Assembly (NCBI RefSeq): GCF_041260665.1
Contig: NZ_JBGCCT010000001.1
Span: 372,001-436,000, forward strand
From: Catenulispora sp. GP43
Lineage (GTDB): Bacteria; Actinomycetota; Actinomycetes; Streptomycetales; Catenulisporaceae
Length of the DNA: 64,000 nucleotides
Reading direction: 5' to 3'
Part shown: in pieces, positions 8,733-17,318 of the stretch
Layout: every line of letters begins with the position of its first letter
Numbering within the stretch: the stretch's first letter is position 1
Position numbers and translations under genes: made by a program
The notes under the pieces: model-generated
Told to the model about the DNA's origin: nothing
The model's input: only the letters and a program-made list of their open reading frames with translations
Databases searched by the model: none

Positions 8733-9518
8733 TCAGCTCAGGCCCTGCGCCGCCTTCAACCGCCCGACCTGCACATCCGACAGGTGCGCGAGCTGCGTGC
8801 CGCCCATCTGCTGCAACGCCGCGGGATCGTTCGTCACCGGGCCGAGGAAGGCGACCACCGAGACCACCGTGCCGACCTGGACCAGGTCGGCGGCCATCAG
8901 CTCGGTGTTGCCGGCGGCGGTCATGTAGTCGATGTAGCCGGCCTGGCCGCTCTTGACCAGTTCGGGGATCACGCTGGGCGCCATGGTCACTGCGCTGCCG
9001 TTCTGGTTCACCGCCAGGTTCTTGCACCCCTTGAGGCCCACGGTCAGGTCGGAGACCATCGCCGCGGCCTTCGCCGCGGACGGGAAGGCCATCACCGAGG
9101 ATTCGACGACGTGGCTGTCGTTCGCCTTGGTCAGCTGGCGGTCGACCTCGGCGGTCGTGCCGTACTTCGTGGACAGGGCCTCCTGGGCGTCCACGAAGGT
9201 CTGGCAGGCGCTGCCGCCGGTGGTCACGACGTCCTGGGTGCTCGTAACGGAGGTGCCGTCCTGGGAGGCGTCGTAGGTGAAGCCGGCGGCGTCCTGGCTG
9301 GTGAGCAGTAGCTTGCCGAGCTGGGCCGCTGTCAGGGCGCCGGCCGGGGCGGTGCTGGAGGTCGCCGTCGGCGCCGTCGGCGGCATCGTCGTCGTCGCAG
9401 TCTGCATCGGGGATGGCGGCGGCGCGGCCTTCTTGGCCGAACCACCACCACACGCTGCCGTGGTCAGAGCGGCTGCAACAAGGACGGCTATGGCAACGCC
9501 TTTGGTCCCGGACGGCAT
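8733..9518 (-). CDS. Putative lipoprotein with extracellular sensor-like domain
   Basis: About 261 residues. The N-terminus is a lipoprotein signal with lipobox Cys23 (LTTAAC), then a Pro/Thr/Ala-rich linker (about residues 30-60), then a globular domain of some 190 residues with two cysteines (in SACQTF and KGCKNL) that could form a disulfide. This arrangement resembles PknH-sensor-like lipoproteins of actinomycetes; function is unknown. The ATG chosen gives a normal signal peptide; earlier ATGs fall in or near a terminator hairpin and seem less likely. The gene appears to stand alone. Confidence 0.7.
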   Translation of the reverse strand: MPSGTKGVAIAVLVAAALTTAACGGGSAKKAAPPPSPMQTATTTMPPTAPTATSSTAPAGALTAAQLGKLLLTSQDAAGFTYDASQDGTSVTSTQDVVTTGGSACQTFVDAQEALSTKYGTTAEVDRQLTKANDSHVVESSVMAFPSAAKAAAMVSDLTVGLKGCKNLAVNQNGSAVTMAPSVIPELVKSGQAGYIDYMTAAGNTELMAADLVQVGTVVSVVAFLGPVTNDPAALQQMGGTQLAHLSDVQVGRLKAAQGLS

Positions 9519-9541
9519 GGCGGTCAACATAGCAGCACGCA

Positions 9542-9582
9542 GAGACGGCCGGGCAGACACCAGATGTCTGCCCGGCCGTCTC
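9542..9582 (-). terminator. Strong hairpin terminator of the PadR-ABC operon
   Basis: Perfect 18-bp stem with a 5-nt loop, 8 nt beyond the stop codon of the permease gene. It lacks a long T-run, as is common in actinomycetes. It lies only 23 bp before the lipoprotein start codon. Confidence 0.85.
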
Positions 9583-9590
9583 CTCCCCCG

Positions 9591-12002
9591 TTACTCGAAA
9601 CGCGCGTACTCCGAGCGCGTCATACGGTTCAGGAAGGTCATCGAGCCGAGGATCACGGCCAGGGCCGCGACGACCACCACGGAAACGCTCACCGAGTAGG
9701 TGGCCAGCGGGAAGGACATCGAGACGCCCTTGGCCAGCGTGCGCACCGCGATAAGCGCCATGCCGTAGGCGGCCAGGCCGGCCATCGCCGAGACCGCGAC
9801 CAGGGGCAGCGCCGACTCCAGGAACACCACGCGGCGCAGGACCGCGAGCTGGGTGCCGGACAGCCGCAGCAAGGTGAACGGGCGCTTGCGCTCGACCAGG
9901 CTGCCGGCGGTGGCCACGGCGAGGCCGCAGCCGGCCACGAACAGGGTCAGGCCGACCACGAACATGATCATCTGCTGGGCCGCCCGGAGCTGCTCGTTGC
10001 GGACCGCGGCGACCTCGCCGAAGGTCATCGGCCCGGCGGCGTTGGTGGACCACTGGTCCGGGCTGCCCAGGCCGATCAGGACCGGGGCGTGCAGGTCCAG
10101 GTAGGTCCGGGCGCGCTCCAAGGTCGCGGGGTTCGAGGCGGCGACCATCAGGGTCGTGACGTTCAGCCGCGTCAGATCGACACCGGCCGGGGCCGTACCC
10201 GCCGTGCCGCTGCCGGAGACGCGGTCGATGTCGCTGTAGCCCATCACCGGCAGGTGCAGCATCAGAGGGTTGTCGATGAAGAGCTCGTCACCGGCGATCA
10301 CCGAGACACTCTGTCCCGGCGCGCACGTGCCGAGGGCCGGGAGCGCCGCGGCATCCGCGCAGCTCACGTACTCCGCCGGCGGCGTCCAGCCGATCGGCGG
10401 CGGGGTGCCGCCGCCCGGGCTCCAGCCCGAGGTGTCGGCGCCGACGTAGATCGGGATCGGGGTGACGCCGGGCAGGGCCCGCAGGTCGTGCAGCGTGCTG
10501 GCGGCCTGGGCGGGGGTGAGGCCGCCGCTTCCGGCCACCGCGCTCATGTCGTAGCGGAAGCGCAGCACGTCCGTGAGCGGTGCCCGCTGCCCGGAGGTCT
10601 GGGCCGCGACCGCGGTGGGCAGGACCCCGGCGACCGCCGTCCCGACGAAGACGGCCACGGTGACACCGGCGACGGTGCGGAACGTCGCCCGCGGGTCGTC
10701 GGCCAGCCGGCGGGCGGCCAGCGTCGTGGCCGCGCCGCCGCCGATGCGGGCCAGCAGCCGGGAGGCCCACATGGTGACCCAGGGGCCGGCGAAGACCACG
10801 CCCCACATGGTGAGGATCAAGGAGGGGTAGACCACGCCGTCGGCGTTGTCGTTGGCCGGGATGCTCACGGCGACCACGAACAGCGCCGCGCCGAGCAGCA
10901 GCGGGATCAGCCGCTTCACGGTCGGCGGCTTCGGCGTGGCCTTGCGGGCGACGGCCAGCGGGTCGTACCGCACCCGGCGCAGCGAGCGCACGGCGGCCAG
11001 CGCGGCCAGCGCCGGCACCAGGATCAGGACCCCGAGATACCCGAGCAGTCCCGGGGAGACCTCGGCCGGGAAGAACCGGGTCCCGGTGACGTTCACCTTC
11101 GCCACCTGCGAACTGGCCGCCAGGTAGACGCCGATCCCGAGGACCGAGCCCAGGGCCGCGCCGACGAACGACTCGACCGAGGCGACCGCGGAGACCTGCC
11201 GCGGCGTCGCTCCGACCAGGCGCATCGCGGCGTAACGCTCCTCGCGGCGGGCGGCAGACAGCCGAGTGGCGGTGCCGACCATGATGACGATCGGGAGCAG
11301 CAGGGCGACGGTGCCGAAGGCGAAGGCGAACCGGTAGATGGTGGTGGTGCCCTTCACCTCCTTGGCGGTCGACATCGCGGTGATCGGCTCGGTGGCCTGG
11401 CGGCCGGCCAGCTCGTCCGGCGTGTGGCCGATGACGATGGCCAGCTCGTCCGGGCTGTAGAGGGCGGCCCGCGGGATCACGCCGACCTGGTGGCCGGGGA
11501 AGCGGTCGCCGAGTTCGTCGGACGGGACGGTCGCGAGCAGGTGAGCCAGCGCCGGGGAGACGTAGTACTCGCCGGGCGAGGGCACCGAGGACATGCCGGG
11601 CAGGGTCGGGGCGTCGGCGGTGAGCGCCGCGACGTCGAGGCGGCGGAGCTCCGTGCCCTGATAGAAGTCCTGGGAGAAGTTCCACAGTTCCTTGGCGCCG
11701 GCCTGCTTCGCGGCGGCCAGGTCGATGGTGCCGTCGGCCTTCATGCCGGCCGGCAGCCCTTGATCGCCCCGTGCCCCGGGCCGCGCGGCGGCCGGGGCGG
11801 TGCCGTTCGGGCCGACGGCGGCCGTCGTGGTCGGCGAGCACTCCCAGCACTGCCGGTTCGTCGTGCCCTGGTAGGCGTTGAACAGACTGAAGACACCGAG
11901 CATGACGGCGACCCCGACCGCCACCGCGAGCGACGTCACGACCAGGCGGATTGCCGCCTCCCGCCCGCCGCGCAGCGTCAGGCGCATCCCCAAGCGGATC
12001 AT
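9591..12002 (-). CDS. ABC transporter permease, FtsX/MacB-like
   Basis: About 803 residues. There is an N-terminal membrane segment (about 20-42), a large extracellular domain, membrane segments around 270-420, a second extracellular domain and three C-terminal segments: the duplicated FtsX layout typical of actinobacterial single-chain permeases. Segments such as RYAAMRLVGATPRQV and FTLLRLSGTQLAVLRR are the usual cytoplasmic coupling regions. The ATG starts 2 nt after the ATPase stop codon, so the two are translated together. Members export or extract lipoproteins, peptides or antibiotics; the substrate is unknown. Confidence 0.88.
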   Translation of the reverse strand: MIRLGMRLTLRGGREAAIRLVVTSLAVAVGVAVMLGVFSLFNAYQGTTNRQCWECSPTTTAAVGPNGTAPAAARPGARGDQGLPAGMKADGTIDLAAAKQAGAKELWNFSQDFYQGTELRRLDVAALTADAPTLPGMSSVPSPGEYYVSPALAHLLATVPSDELGDRFPGHQVGVIPRAALYSPDELAIVIGHTPDELAGRQATEPITAMSTAKEVKGTTTIYRFAFAFGTVALLLPIVIMVGTATRLSAARREERYAAMRLVGATPRQVSAVASVESFVGAALGSVLGIGVYLAASSQVAKVNVTGTRFFPAEVSPGLLGYLGVLILVPALAALAAVRSLRRVRYDPLAVARKATPKPPTVKRLIPLLLGAALFVVAVSIPANDNADGVVYPSLILTMWGVVFAGPWVTMWASRLLARIGGGAATTLAARRLADDPRATFRTVAGVTVAVFVGTAVAGVLPTAVAAQTSGQRAPLTDVLRFRYDMSAVAGSGGLTPAQAASTLHDLRALPGVTPIPIYVGADTSGWSPGGGTPPPIGWTPPAEYVSCADAAALPALGTCAPGQSVSVIAGDELFIDNPLMLHLPVMGYSDIDRVSGSGTAGTAPAGVDLTRLNVTTLMVAASNPATLERARTYLDLHAPVLIGLGSPDQWSTNAAGPMTFGEVAAVRNEQLRAAQQMIMFVVGLTLFVAGCGLAVATAGSLVERKRPFTLLRLSGTQLAVLRRVVFLESALPLVAVSAMAGLAAYGMALIAVRTLAKGVSMSFPLATYSVSVSVVVVAALAVILGSMTFLNRMTRSEYARFE

Positions 12003-12004
12003 GG

Positions 12005-12691
12005 TCAGGCCACCGCCGAGCTCGGGGTGGTGACCGCGCGGCCGTCGCGCACGACGATCTCGCGGTCGGCGTAGGCGGCCACCCGGGCGTCGTGGGTGAC
12101 CAGCACGACAGTGGTCCCCTCGTCGCGCGCCGCACCGACCAGCAGGTTCATCACGGTCTCGCCGGTCAGGGTGTCCAACGCGCCGGTCGGCTCGTCGGCG
12201 AAGAGCACCCGCGGCTTGTGCACCAGCGCGCGGGCCAGCGCGACCCGCTGCGCCTGGCCGCCGGACAGCTCGCCGCTGCGGTGGTCGCCGTGCTCTTCCA
12301 GACCTAGGCGCTCCAGCCACGGCGCGGCCTGCGCGTACGCCTGCCGGCGCGGCTTCTTGGCCAGCAGCAGCGGCAGCGCGACGTTGTCCAGCGCGGTCAG
12401 CTCCGGCACCAGCTGGCCGAACTGGAACACGAAGCCGAAGGCGTCGCGCCGCAGCTCGGTGCGCTTGGCCTCGTTCAGGGTGTCGACCCGCGCCCGGTCG
12501 AACCACACCTCGCCCTGGTTCGGCGTGTAGATGCCGGCCAGGCAATGCAACAGCGTCGACTTCCCGGATCCTGACGGCCCCATGACCGCCAGGATCTCCC
12601 CGCGCTCCACGGCCACACTCGCCCCGCGCAGCGCCTGTGTCTGGCCGAAGGCGCGGTGCACGTCGCGCGCCTCCAGGATGTACTCGCTCAT
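12005..12691 (-). CDS. ABC transporter ATP-binding protein (LolD/MacB type)
   Basis: Complete nucleotide-binding subunit of 228 residues. Walker A is GPSGSGKST (38-46), the signature LSGGQAQRVALARAL, and Walker B FADEP followed by the D-loop; the switch histidine is in VTHD. It belongs with the FtsX-like permease that follows and with the PadR repressor that precedes it; its start codon overlaps the end of the padR-like gene. Confidence 0.92.
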   Translation of the reverse strand: MSEYILEARDVHRAFGQTQALRGASVAVERGEILAVMGPSGSGKSTLLHCLAGIYTPNQGEVWFDRARVDTLNEAKRTELRRDAFGFVFQFGQLVPELTALDNVALPLLLAKKPRRQAYAQAAPWLERLGLEEHGDHRSGELSGGQAQRVALARALVHKPRVLFADEPTGALDTLTGETVMNLLVGAARDEGTTVVLVTHDARVAAYADREIVVRDGRAVTTPSSAVA

Positions 12692-13242
12692 CGCGTTTCC
12701 CCCAGTTGCTTCCGGTCGTCGGTCACCACGCGGGCCAGGGTGGTCAGCCTGGCGGAGGTCAGCTCGATCCAGCGCAGATCGGCTTCGAGGTGGAACAGTC
12801 CGTAGTCGGCCAGCAGCGCGTCGACCGTCGCCCCGGTCCGCTTGATCTCGGTGAGCTCGCGCATGCGCTTGAGGTGGGCGGCCCGCTGGGCGTCGAGGTA
12901 GCCCTCGGCGTCCTCGCCGAGCATCAGCGCCAGCACGACCTTCGAGAAGAGCACGGTCTGCAGGTGCGGCTCGGGCTCCACGGTCTGCGAGAGCCAGTCC
13001 ATCACCTCGCCGCGCCCCAGATCGGTGATCGCGTAGCGCTTGCGGTCGGGCCCGTCCCCCGGTTCCGCCTCGCCGCCGACGACCTTCCCGTCCCGCGCCA
13101 GCCGGCCGAGGGTCGAGTAGACCTGGCCGTAGGGCAGCGGCTTGCCGTTGGCGAAGTGGCTGTCGTAATCGCGCTTGAGGTCGTAGCCATGGGTCGGCTG
13201 GCCTCGGGCCAGCAGGCCCAGCAGGGTCAGGGGGACGCTCAC
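12688..13242 (-). CDS. PadR-family transcriptional repressor
   Basis: 184 residues. The N-terminal winged helix (LTLLGLLARGQPTHGYDLKR, then PLPYGQVYSTLGRLARDG) and a C-terminal helical dimerisation region are standard for PadR. The GTG start is chosen because the domain begins immediately after it and because a promoter-like pair places the transcription start at this codon, making the message leaderless. It heads the ABC operon and very likely represses it, with release by a small, perhaps toxic, ligand. The ligand cannot be inferred. Confidence 0.88.
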   Translation of the reverse strand: MSVPLTLLGLLARGQPTHGYDLKRDYDSHFANGKPLPYGQVYSTLGRLARDGKVVGGEAEPGDGPDRKRYAITDLGRGEVMDWLSQTVEPEPHLQTVLFSKVVLALMLGEDAEGYLDAQRAAHLKRMRELTEIKRTGATVDALLADYGLFHLEADLRWIELTSARLTTLARVVTDDRKQLGETR

Positions 13243-13249
13243 GGGAAGG

Positions 13250-13279
13250 ACTATACACCGGAGGTATAACCCGAGTGAA
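13250..13279 (-). promoter_or_regulatory. Leaderless promoter overlapping a TATAC-N7-GTATA operator
   Basis: On the minus strand TTCACT, an 18-bp spacer and TATAGT are seen; the predicted start coincides with the padR GTG. A perfect inverted repeat, TATAC-N7-GTATA at 13252-13268, covers the -10 region. This fits PadR autoregulation. Binding is inferred. Confidence 0.55.
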
Positions 13280-13362
13280 TAGTCCGTCGCGCGGAGGGGA
13301 TCGCGCTGGTCAGGATGATGTCGGCGAGGTCCGGCCGGTCGGTGGCGCACCCGGGGCACGCG

Positions 13363-13394
13363 AAAGGGCCCGGTTCCGAAGAACCGGGCCCTTT
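13363..13394 (-). terminator. Terminator of the initiator tRNA gene
   Basis: A 14-bp perfect stem (AAAGGGCCCGGTTC and its complement) with a CGAA tetraloop, 6 nt beyond the tRNA 3' end. No T-run beyond the stem. Confidence 0.85.
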
Positions 13395-13400
13395 CCCTAG

Positions 13401-13474
13401 TAGCGGGGACAGGATTTGAACCTGCGACCTCTGGGTTATGAGCCCAGCGAGCTACCGAGCTGCTCCACCCCGCG
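13401..13474 (-). tRNA. Initiator tRNA-fMet (CAT)
   Basis: A 74-nt cloverleaf with anticodon CAT. The unpaired first acceptor position (C1 opposite T72) and the three consecutive G-C pairs of the anticodon stem (GGG/CCC) mark it as the initiator rather than elongator methionine tRNA. The T-loop reads GGTTCAAATCC. CCA is not encoded. A strong hairpin follows. Confidence 0.95.
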
Positions 13475-13558
13475 TCGGTGAACTAAAGGTAACCCGTGCG
13501 GTGCCGCAAGAGCAAATCGAGGAGCGGCGATCCGGGCGACCCGCGGATCACCCGCGTC

Positions 13559-16495
13559 TCACGGCGTGCCCGGGAGGTTCTTCGCGATGTCCTGCGCCCG
13601 CTTCAGGGCCTCCTGGGCCTGGGTCTCGGCCACGCCGAAGGCAGTCCAGTCCGGGGGCGACTGGTTCAGGGCCTTGACGGCCTTGTCCTGCGCCGCGGAC
13701 GCGTCGGCGAGCGCCTGCCTCAGCTGGTCGGCGACCAGGCTGCCCGGGGGCGGGAGCGAGGTGGGGACGCCGGCCGGCAAGGCGTTCTCGCCGGTCTTGG
13801 CGCCGGATCCACCGGGGAAGAGCGCGTCGAGGGCCAGCTGCAGGGTGGGCTCGAAGGCCTTGTTGTCCCCGAAGGCCACCATCACGCCCTTCAAGACCGG
13901 GTACTCCGCCTGCGCGGTCGGCGGCACGTACACCGGCTCGACGTACAGCAGGCCGCCGCCGACCGGCAGCGTCAGCAGGCTGCCCTCGACGGTCTTCGGG
14001 GTGTTCAGCAGGTCGGCGTAGGTGGTGCGCAAGGTGCTCTGGACCTGTGCTGGGCTCGGCACCTTGGTGTCGGCGGGAAGTTCGAGGACTCTGATCTTCC
14101 CGTAATCCGGGCCGGGTTCGGAGTCCACGGCCATGAACGCCGCCGGGTTGCCGCCGCTGCCCGAGGTCAGAGTCGAGGTGAGCGAGAAAGCGGGTGCCTG
14201 CTGGCCGGGCATCTGGAGCGTCAGGTAGGACGGCGGCTGCGGCTGCTCGGACTGCCCCTCAGGGGTGTCCGTCGTCGGATCGGCCGGGACGGTCCAGAAC
14301 GACGTGCCGGCGGAGAACTCCTTGGCGTTCGTCACGTGGTAACGGCCGAGCATGTCGCGCTGTGCGTTGAACAGGTCCTGCGGGTAACGCAGGTGCGCCA
14401 GCAGGTCGGAGCTGATCGCCGCGCGCGGCTTCACCGTGCCGGGAAAGGCCTTCATCCAGGTCTTCAGGATGGGGTCGGTCTCGTCCCAGGCGTAGAGCGT
14501 CACGGTGCCGTCGTAGGCGTCCACGGTGGCCTTCACCGCGTCGCGGACGTAGTTGACCTTGCCGCCCAGCTGCGTCGTCGTCGAGTACGGATAGGCCGAC
14601 GTGGTCGTGTAGCCGTCCACCACCCACAGGACGCGGCCGTCCACGACCGCCGGATAGGCGTTGCCGTCGACGGTCAGCCACGGCGCCACCTCGCGCACGC
14701 GCTGCCCGGGGTCGCGGTCGTACATGATCCGCGAGTCCTTGTTCACCCCGTTGGACAGCAGGATCTTCGGCTCGTGGAACTTCACCGCGTACAGGAGCTT
14801 GTTCAGGAGGGAGCCGACCGGCACGCCGCCGTGGCCCGCGTAGGTCGTGCTCTGCTGCTCCGTCGGCGTGGCGTCGTCGGGGAAGTCGAACTCGGCGGGA
14901 GCGGTGTTCGCCGGCCCGCCGACGATCGAGTAGTCCGGCAGGCCTGGACCGAAGTAGACCCGCTGCTGATACTGGCCGAAGGCGCCGGTGGACCGAATGC
15001 TCTGCTCGATGTAGTCCGGCGAGCCGTTGAGCGCCGTGGCGTTGTCCTTGGCGGCCACGACGCCATAGCCGTGGGTGTACTTCAGGTGTTCGTCGGCCCA
15101 GTTGTCCGGGGAGGCCAGGGTGCCGGCGGGCTTGAGGCCCCGGACCCCGACCAGGGCGCCCTGGGTCTTGCTGCCGACCTGGTAACGGTCCACGGCCAAG
15201 GTGTTCGGGAAACCGTAGTAGGCGCTGTTCGGCCCCGCCTGCTGCTCGTCGAAGTCCTCCGAGACCACCGAGGGGTCCATGACCGGGATGTGGGCGACCG
15301 TCCCGGTGTCGGTGGCCAGCTGGTTCTTCGCGACGCTGGTCTGGGCGGGGTACGAGCGGGTTTCCACCTGGCTGTCGTCCAGGCCGTAGGCGGCGCGCGT
15401 GGCGTCGATGTTCCGCTGGATGTACGGCGCCTCCTTCGAGGCCTGGCTCGGGTCCACCTTGAGCTGCTGGACCGCCAGCGGGTAGACCCCGCCTATCACC
15501 ACCGAGGCCAGCACCATCAGCGAGACCCCGAGCGCCGGCAGGGCCCAGGCGTGGCCGCCCCGGTCGAAGTCCGGAACCGCGGCCCGGACGAGCAGGCGGA
15601 CGGCGTTGCCGAAGAACAGCAGGGCGCACAGGACGGCGATCACCAGCAGGATCGACTTGGCCGGCAGGACCGCGTGCACGTCCTTGTACGTCGGGCCGGC
15701 CCAGCCGCTGGTGATCTTGGAGGGGTCCACGGTGAGCGAGTACCGGTCGAGCCAGTAGGCGTAGGCCTTCACCAGGACCAGGCAGCCGAGCAGGATCGAG
15801 ATGTGCACCTGTGCGGCGCGGGTGGCCCGGGAGCCCAGGACGTGCCCGTGACCGGCCCCGGCCGGCGGGGTGAGGGCGAAGCCGGCGAACAGGTAGTGCG
15901 TGAACAGCGCGGCGAGCAGGCTCAGCAGCACCGCGGCGACCAGGAAGCCCTGGATGTGGCGCAGCCAGGGCAGCGTGAAGACGTAGAAGCCTATGTCCTT
16001 GTGGAACTGGGGGTCCTCGGTGCCGAACGGGACGCCGTCGGCCCACATGAGGTAGGTGCGCCAGGCTCCCGCGGAGGAGGCGCCGGCCGCGATGCCGAAC
16101 AGGACCGACGTCCCAGCCAGGAGCCAGGGCAGGAACGGCGCCAGACCCATGCGGTAGCGGTCCAGCGCCTGCTGCTCCAGGGACACCCCGGTCAGCGGCG
16201 GCCGGAAGCGGTGGGCCAGCCACATGTTGGCGCCGACGATCAGTGCCATCAGCGCGCCGAAGACCAGGAAGAGCACCATCTGCGTGATGGTCCGGGTGCG
16301 GTACACCGGCCCCGCGCCGACGGAGTGGTACCACAGGTAGGAGGTGTAGACGCCGTCGAAGACCAGGAAGACGGCGACCAGCGCCGCCATGATCATGATC
16401 GTGATGGCCAGCACCCTGGTGCGTCGCGGCGGGACGCCGAACGCCACCCGACGCCCACCCCCGGCGTCCCTGTCTTCCCCGCCGAAGTCCGGCAT
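13559..16495 (-). CDS. UPF0182 family integral membrane protein
   Basis: About 978 residues, the normal size for this conserved actinobacterial/cyanobacterial family (COG1615) of unknown function. Roughly seven membrane segments occupy the first 330 residues, followed by a long extracytoplasmic domain. Family signatures seen include DVHAVLPAKSILLVIAVLC in the membrane part and YGFPNTLAVDRY beyond it; the C-terminus has a Gln/Ala-rich helix (TQAQEALKRAQDIAKNLPG). The ATG is chosen because homologues begin with MPD followed by a Gly-rich basic stretch; an upstream ATG at 16567 is an alternative. The gene faces away from the PPA1309 gene. Confidence 0.85.
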   Translation of the reverse strand: MPDFGGEDRDAGGGRRVAFGVPPRRTRVLAITIMIMAALVAVFLVFDGVYTSYLWYHSVGAGPVYRTRTITQMVLFLVFGALMALIVGANMWLAHRFRPPLTGVSLEQQALDRYRMGLAPFLPWLLAGTSVLFGIAAGASSAGAWRTYLMWADGVPFGTEDPQFHKDIGFYVFTLPWLRHIQGFLVAAVLLSLLAALFTHYLFAGFALTPPAGAGHGHVLGSRATRAAQVHISILLGCLVLVKAYAYWLDRYSLTVDPSKITSGWAGPTYKDVHAVLPAKSILLVIAVLCALLFFGNAVRLLVRAAVPDFDRGGHAWALPALGVSLMVLASVVIGGVYPLAVQQLKVDPSQASKEAPYIQRNIDATRAAYGLDDSQVETRSYPAQTSVAKNQLATDTGTVAHIPVMDPSVVSEDFDEQQAGPNSAYYGFPNTLAVDRYQVGSKTQGALVGVRGLKPAGTLASPDNWADEHLKYTHGYGVVAAKDNATALNGSPDYIEQSIRSTGAFGQYQQRVYFGPGLPDYSIVGGPANTAPAEFDFPDDATPTEQQSTTYAGHGGVPVGSLLNKLLYAVKFHEPKILLSNGVNKDSRIMYDRDPGQRVREVAPWLTVDGNAYPAVVDGRVLWVVDGYTTTSAYPYSTTTQLGGKVNYVRDAVKATVDAYDGTVTLYAWDETDPILKTWMKAFPGTVKPRAAISSDLLAHLRYPQDLFNAQRDMLGRYHVTNAKEFSAGTSFWTVPADPTTDTPEGQSEQPQPPSYLTLQMPGQQAPAFSLTSTLTSGSGGNPAAFMAVDSEPGPDYGKIRVLELPADTKVPSPAQVQSTLRTTYADLLNTPKTVEGSLLTLPVGGGLLYVEPVYVPPTAQAEYPVLKGVMVAFGDNKAFEPTLQLALDALFPGGSGAKTGENALPAGVPTSLPPPGSLVADQLRQALADASAAQDKAVKALNQSPPDWTAFGVAETQAQEALKRAQDIAKNLPGTP

Positions 16496-16649
16496 CTCGA
16501 ACGCCACGGCCTCAGCGTACGCTGCGGGCCGCGCAGGGCGGCGGCCACCGTGGGGTGCGTTCGTCATATGGAACGGCCGGAGAACGGCCGGAGAACGCCC
16601 CGGAGGGCGCCCGGTCGGCAGCACCGGCGCGCCGGGGGAGAATGGCGCC

Positions 16650-17198
16650 ATGAGCTCTGTCGCCAGCGTCGCCCTGATGCAGTCCGTCGTCGAGATCGAG
16701 CAGCACGTCGCCGCCGACGGCTGGAACCAGCGGCCGCGCATGTTCGCCCTGGTCCCCACCGCCGAACTGCTGGTCACCCAGCCCCGGATGGCCGCGGCCC
16801 TGGGCCTGACCGACGAGGCGGCGGAGACCGGCGGCATCCCTACGCTCACCTCGATCGAGCAGGACGGCCTGGCCCTGAACCAGCCGCTGGACGAGATGCT
16901 GGGCAAGATGGTCTGGCCGGCCGCGGTCGAGGGCTGCGCCCTGGTCATCGAGTCGCAGATGCTCCCGCCGAGCGCGGAGGCGCAGATCCCGAAGGACCTG
17001 GAGGGCGCCGCGCTGGAGCGCTGGGTGGCCAAGCACCCGGAGCGCCAAGACGTGCGCATGGCGGTCGCAGTGCTGCGGGACGGGACGCGTCAGGCCGCGA
17101 TCCGGCTGCACTCGAAGGACTCGGACATGGAGGTGCTGTCCGGGCCGGACCTGGTGCCGAACCTGGCGACGGCGCTGCTGGAGACCTTCGAGGAGTAG
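16650..17198 (+). CDS. PPA1309 family protein
   Basis: A 182-residue soluble protein that fits the conserved actinobacterial PPA1309 family, function unknown. The start has a GGGGGAG ribosome site 9 nt upstream. Characteristic segments are EQHVAADGWNQRPRMFALVPT near the N-terminus and LHSKDSDMEVLSGPDLVPNL near the C-terminus. It is divergent from the UPF0182 gene and convergent with the PDZ protease gene, an order familiar from streptomycetes, which hints at a shared cell-envelope or proteolysis context. Confidence 0.78.
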   Translation: MSSVASVALMQSVVEIEQHVAADGWNQRPRMFALVPTAELLVTQPRMAAALGLTDEAAETGGIPTLTSIEQDGLALNQPLDEMLGKMVWPAAVEGCALVIESQMLPPSAEAQIPKDLEGAALERWVAKHPERQDVRMAVAVLRDGTRQAAIRLHSKDSDMEVLSGPDLVPNLATALLETFEE

Positions 17199-17260
17199 GC
17201 GGGCGGCGGATCCGCCGGGCCTGCCAAACACAGGACAAGCGGAGACGGGACGAGACAGAA

Positions 17261-17295
17261 ACAGGGCGCAGCCGGTCGATCCGGCTGCGCCCTGT
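17261..17295. terminator. Bidirectional terminator
   Basis: Perfect 15-bp stem (ACAGGGCGCAGCCGG and its complement) with a TCGAT loop between two convergent genes. In the plus direction a short pyrimidine run (CTTTC) follows. Confidence 0.88.
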
Positions 17296-17318
17296 CTTTC
17301 AGGCCTTAGCTCAGCAGG

